Source of the DNA: Acetatifactor muris
GTDB lineage: Bacteria > Bacillota > Clostridia > Lachnospirales > Lachnospiraceae
Assembly (NCBI RefSeq): GCF_024623325.1
Contig: NZ_JANJZD010000002.1
Span: forward strand, 124,001 to 188,000
Length of the DNA: 64,000 nt
Direction: 5' to 3'
The notes under the pieces are model-generated. The model saw only the letters and a program-made list of their open reading frames with translations, searched no databases and was not told the origin of the DNA. Below are positions 61,565 through 64,000 of this stretch, one piece after another. Positions within the stretch are counted from its first letter, which is position 1. Each line of letters opens with the position of its first letter. The position numbers were made by a program, and so were the translations under genes.

Positions 61565-62551
61565 ATGAACGTAATTGAGACAGAAAATTTATCGAAAACC
61601 TTTCGGGTAAAGCAGAAGGAAAAAGGGATTGCCGGAAGTATGCGGGCCATCTTCCATCCGCAGATTAAGGAAATCCCGGCGGTAAGCCGGGTTTCCTTCA
61701 GCGTGGAAGAGGGAGAAGCACTTGCTTTCATCGGTCCCAACGGAGCGGGCAAAAGCACTACTATCAAGATGCTGACCGGAATTCTGTATCCCGATGGAGG
61801 CAGAGCGGAAGTGTTGGGCATGGATCCTTCCAGAAAAAGAAAACAGCTTGCCTGCAAAATCGGCACTGTATTCGGCCAGAAGGAACAGCTTTGGACTCAC
61901 CTGACACCTTATGATAATTTCCGCTTTTTCGGCGCCATTTATGATTTGTCGGATAAAGAGACGGAAAGCCGCATCCGGGAACTGGCAGATATCTTCGATC
62001 TGAATTCCTTTGTCAATACACCCGTGAGAAATCTGTCTCTGGGTCAGCGAATTCGCTGTGAAATTGTGGCTTCCCTGATTCACAGGCCCCGCATCCTGTT
62101 CCTGGATGAACCCACCATTGGTCTGGACCCCGTGGTGAAGGAGAATATCCGCTCTCTGATCAGACAGATGAATAAGGAACTCCACACCACCATCTTTCTG
62201 ACCAGTCATGATATAGGGGACATTGAGAAGCTCTGCAAACGAATTATCATTGTCAACAACGGACAGATTGTGCTGGACAATTCCATGTCCCATTTGAAAT
62301 ATCACTACCTCAACAGGAAAATCCTGGAGGTTAAGCAGCAGGAAGAGACAGCGCCGCCGACTGCAGAAGGAATCACCGTATTAAAGCAGAAAGGCAGTCA
62401 CATAAAGCTGGAAGTGGATACCGGTGTCCTGCGAATCAACGACGCTCTGCGCCTCATCAATGCAGAACATGTGGAGGACATCACCATTTCCAACATCCCG
62501 CTGGAAAGTATTATCACAGAAATCTATAAAACCGCAGATGCCGGTATCTGA
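61565..62551 (+). CDS. ABC transporter ATP-binding protein (ABC-2 exporter, viologen-exporter-like)
   Basis: A 328-residue ATPase: Walker A GPNGAGKSTTIKML, signature NLSLGQRIRCEIV, Walker B ILFLDEPTIGLDP, H-loop FLTSHD, plus a C-terminal domain of about 90 residues. The N-terminal extension with GIAGSMRAIFHPQIKEIPAV is typical of the group that pairs with two DUF990-type permeases, as encoded next. Some members export viologens or antibiotics. GGGAGGAG precedes ATG 61565. Expression is probably set by the attenuator just upstream. Confidence 0.9.
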   Translation: MNVIETENLSKTFRVKQKEKGIAGSMRAIFHPQIKEIPAVSRVSFSVEEGEALAFIGPNGAGKSTTIKMLTGILYPDGGRAEVLGMDPSRKRKQLACKIGTVFGQKEQLWTHLTPYDNFRFFGAIYDLSDKETESRIRELADIFDLNSFVNTPVRNLSLGQRIRCEIVASLIHRPRILFLDEPTIGLDPVVKENIRSLIRQMNKELHTTIFLTSHDIGDIEKLCKRIIIVNNGQIVLDNSMSHLKYHYLNRKILEVKQQEETAPPTAEGITVLKQKGSHIKLEVDTGVLRINDALRLINAEHVEDITISNIPLESIITEIYKTADAGI

Positions 62552-62635
62552 TGTCGTATATGCATCTGCACAGCGCAAATAAGCATGCATTCAACATGCA
62601 AAAAGCAAACGGGAAAGGAGATCTGACTCAGTATC

Positions 62636-63427
62636 ATGAAAAAATACGCCGTCATTTATCGTTCGGTGCTGATGGAGAACCTGCAGTATGCTGTGAATAT
62701 TGCCTTTGGGTTTATCAGTTACTTCATTTTTATATTTGTCTTTATCTGTCTGTGGAACTATATGTATGCCTCCCCCGGGGAGCTGATTGCCGGTTATACA
62801 AAGGAGCAGATGATCTGGTATGTGATGATTACGGAAGGCATGTGGTTCGGCACCCGCTCCGCCACAGTGACAAGGCAGGCGGCAACGGATATTCGAAACG
62901 GTAATATTGCCTATCTGATGAATAAACCTTACCACTACACCCTTTATGTGCTGACAAAGTACACTGCCGAGTGGGGAATCCGGCTGCCCATGTATGCCGC
63001 ACTGTCCATTTCCATGGGACTGACCATGGTAGGGCGACTGCCCGGCTTCCGGCCGATTTCCCTTCTGGCCACCGTGCCTGTCATTTTGCTGGGAATCACC
63101 ATCAACGCAGTCTTCAAGTTGAGCATCAGCCTGATTTCCTTCTGGATTGAGGATTCCAATCCCTTCCAGTGGCTCTATGACAAAATGCTGCTGGTGATAG
63201 GAACCATATTTCCTGTGGAAATATTCCCCGCCGCGTTGCAGCCTTTCTTCAAGCTCACGCCGATTTATACAGTCTGTTACGGACCGGCAAAGCTGGTGGT
63301 AGATTTCAGCTGGGAAAAATTCCTGGAAATTGTGGCGGCGCAGATGATTTACCTTGCAATCGGCTGCGGACTTATGTTCTTCCTCTATGGAAAGGGGGTT
63401 AAAAAACTTCATGTTAACGGCGGTTAA
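62636..63427 (+). CDS. ABC-2 type permease (first of pair)
   Basis: A 263-residue protein with six membrane segments, opening MKKYAVIYRSVLMENLQYAV and containing MIWYVMITEGMWFGTRSATV, a segment typical of the DUF990-like ABC-2 permeases paired with long ATPases. The ribosome site (AAAGGAG) is about 15 bases from ATG, longer than ideal. It ends inside the start of the second permease gene (17-base overlap). Exporter role inferred from family. Confidence 0.85.
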   Translation: MKKYAVIYRSVLMENLQYAVNIAFGFISYFIFIFVFICLWNYMYASPGELIAGYTKEQMIWYVMITEGMWFGTRSATVTRQAATDIRNGNIAYLMNKPYHYTLYVLTKYTAEWGIRLPMYAALSISMGLTMVGRLPGFRPISLLATVPVILLGITINAVFKLSISLISFWIEDSNPFQWLYDKMLLVIGTIFPVEIFPAALQPFFKLTPIYTVCYGPAKLVVDFSWEKFLEIVAAQMIYLAIGCGLMFFLYGKGVKKLHVNGG

Positions 63428-64000
63428 AAATCAATTACGGGTATGCGGGCTCTCTGTCAGATACAATATTATGCGGGAGATGCTCAACAGAGTGACCTTT
63501 CTGACAAATATTGGATTCATGATTCTGAATAACGCAACCTTTATCGTACAATGGATAATTTTGTTCCATCTGAAAGAAGATATCGGCGGCTATCACATGA
63601 GCGACGTCATGCTCCTGTGGGGCCTGGCCGCCAGCAGTTACGGCCTGTCACGGATTCTTTTTGCCAGGGCTTTCGCACTGCCGGGTCTGATTATCAACGG
63701 AAAGCTGGACGCCTATCTGGTACAGCCGAAAAATGTCCTCCTGAGCGTCATCACCTCCGCCACCAATACCTCGGCCATCGGTGATCTGATTTATGGCTAC
63801 CTGATTGTCTGCCTGTTTTGTTTCAGTGTCAGCAGGCTTCTCCTGTTTACTTTGTTTACCATAACAGGGACCGTGATTGTAACGGCCTTTGCCCTGCTGA
63901 TGGGAAGTCTCACCTTCTGGTTCGTGAGGGCGGATGCCTTTGGCGATAACATGATCAACTGCCTGATCAGCTTCTCCACCTATCCGGACGGAATCTTTCA
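63411..64000 (+). CDS. ABC-2 type permease (second of pair), partial
   Basis: A frame open from ATG 63411 to the right edge (196 codons plus). It opens MLTAVKNQLRVCGLSVRYNI and has at least four membrane segments; SDVMLLWGLAASSYGLSRIL and NGKLDAYLVQPKNVLLSV are typical of the second DUF990-type permease of such exporters. It overlaps the first permease by 17 bases, so the two are translated together. The C-terminus lies outside the window. Confidence 0.85.
   Translation, partial: MLTAVKNQLRVCGLSVRYNIMREMLNRVTFLTNIGFMILNNATFIVQWIILFHLKEDIGGYHMSDVMLLWGLAASSYGLSRILFARAFALPGLIINGKLDAYLVQPKNVLLSVITSATNTSAIGDLIYGYLIVCLFCFSVSRLLLFTLFTITGTVIVTAFALLMGSLTFWFVRADAFGDNMINCLISFSTYPDGIF

Noticed and set aside
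1..64000. tRNA, rRNA, CRISPR arrays, insertion sequences, prophage
   Set aside because: No repeat-spacer pattern, transposase or integrase motif, or tRNA-like cloverleaf was seen on either strand by eye; short RNAs could still be missed.

Overview
The window reads as the chromosome of an anaerobic, gut-type Firmicute, most likely a member of the Lachnospiraceae (Clostridia). The evidence is the gene content and order: a type III glutamine synthetase, an ireB-ruvX-DUF1292-rnj-mltG-trmR-trhP block, many AraC-type regulators beside glycoside hydrolase and Lpl/Ytc-type sugar ABC transporter genes, strong AGGAGG-type ribosome sites and sigma-A-like promoters. This is inference from gene families; no rRNA or tRNA gene is present to confirm it. 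I saw no CRISPR array, insertion sequence, integrase or phage gene.

Layout. 1-219: 5' end of glnN (minus strand), with a leader holding two terminator-like hairpins. 645-5347: plus-strand envelope-sugar operon (GtrA flippase, FdtB-like aminotransferase, FdtA-like ketoisomerase, GT2 transferase, GT-C-like membrane protein) closed by a bidirectional terminator. 5414-10956: minus-strand housekeeping operon for tRNA wobble modification (trhP, trmR), a shortened MltG-like protein, RNase J, a decayed Fur-family gene, DUF1292, ruvX and ireB. 11088-17160: mtaB, a Crh-like HPr homologue (plus), thiI with its cysteine desulfurase, rsmE and prmA. 17157-20905: an O-antigen-ligase-like membrane protein translationally coupled to an unusual LeuA that carries an AraC-type DNA-binding domain at its C-terminus. 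21230-24991: an AAA-ATPase/PD-(D/E)XK protein, a PRPP-synthetase-family protein and an AraC regulator. 25130-28392: glycogen phosphorylase and an AraC regulator.

28461-36484 is a complete-looking aldouronate/xylo-oligosaccharide operon read leftward: GH67 alpha-glucuronidase, two sugar permeases, a lipoprotein binding protein and a GH3 glycosidase, with a divergent AraC regulator at 36868. No ATPase is encoded with the transporter. 37824-43267 adds a 1166-residue GH2 enzyme overlapping a sialate-O-acetylesterase-like esterase. 43557-45615 is KtrB-KtrA potassium uptake.

45631-55303 is a ten-gene operon for an Mrp/Mbh-type cation/proton antiporter. Its order (E, F, G, DUF4040, MbhE-B fusion, C) matches the membrane arm of Mbh hydrogenases, but it then carries four antiporter-like large subunits and no hydrogenase module. 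55400-57362 holds a cytidylate-kinase-like gene and pepC. An AT-rich gap leads to two membrane proteins (58184-61139). The right edge (61157-64000) is a three-gene ABC exporter preceded by a long leader with a 25-codon reading frame, a terminator, and an 11-bp alternative pairing between the end of that frame and the terminator's 3' arm. This looks like a translation-sensing attenuator and, with the LeuA-AraC fusion, is the most interesting signal in the window.
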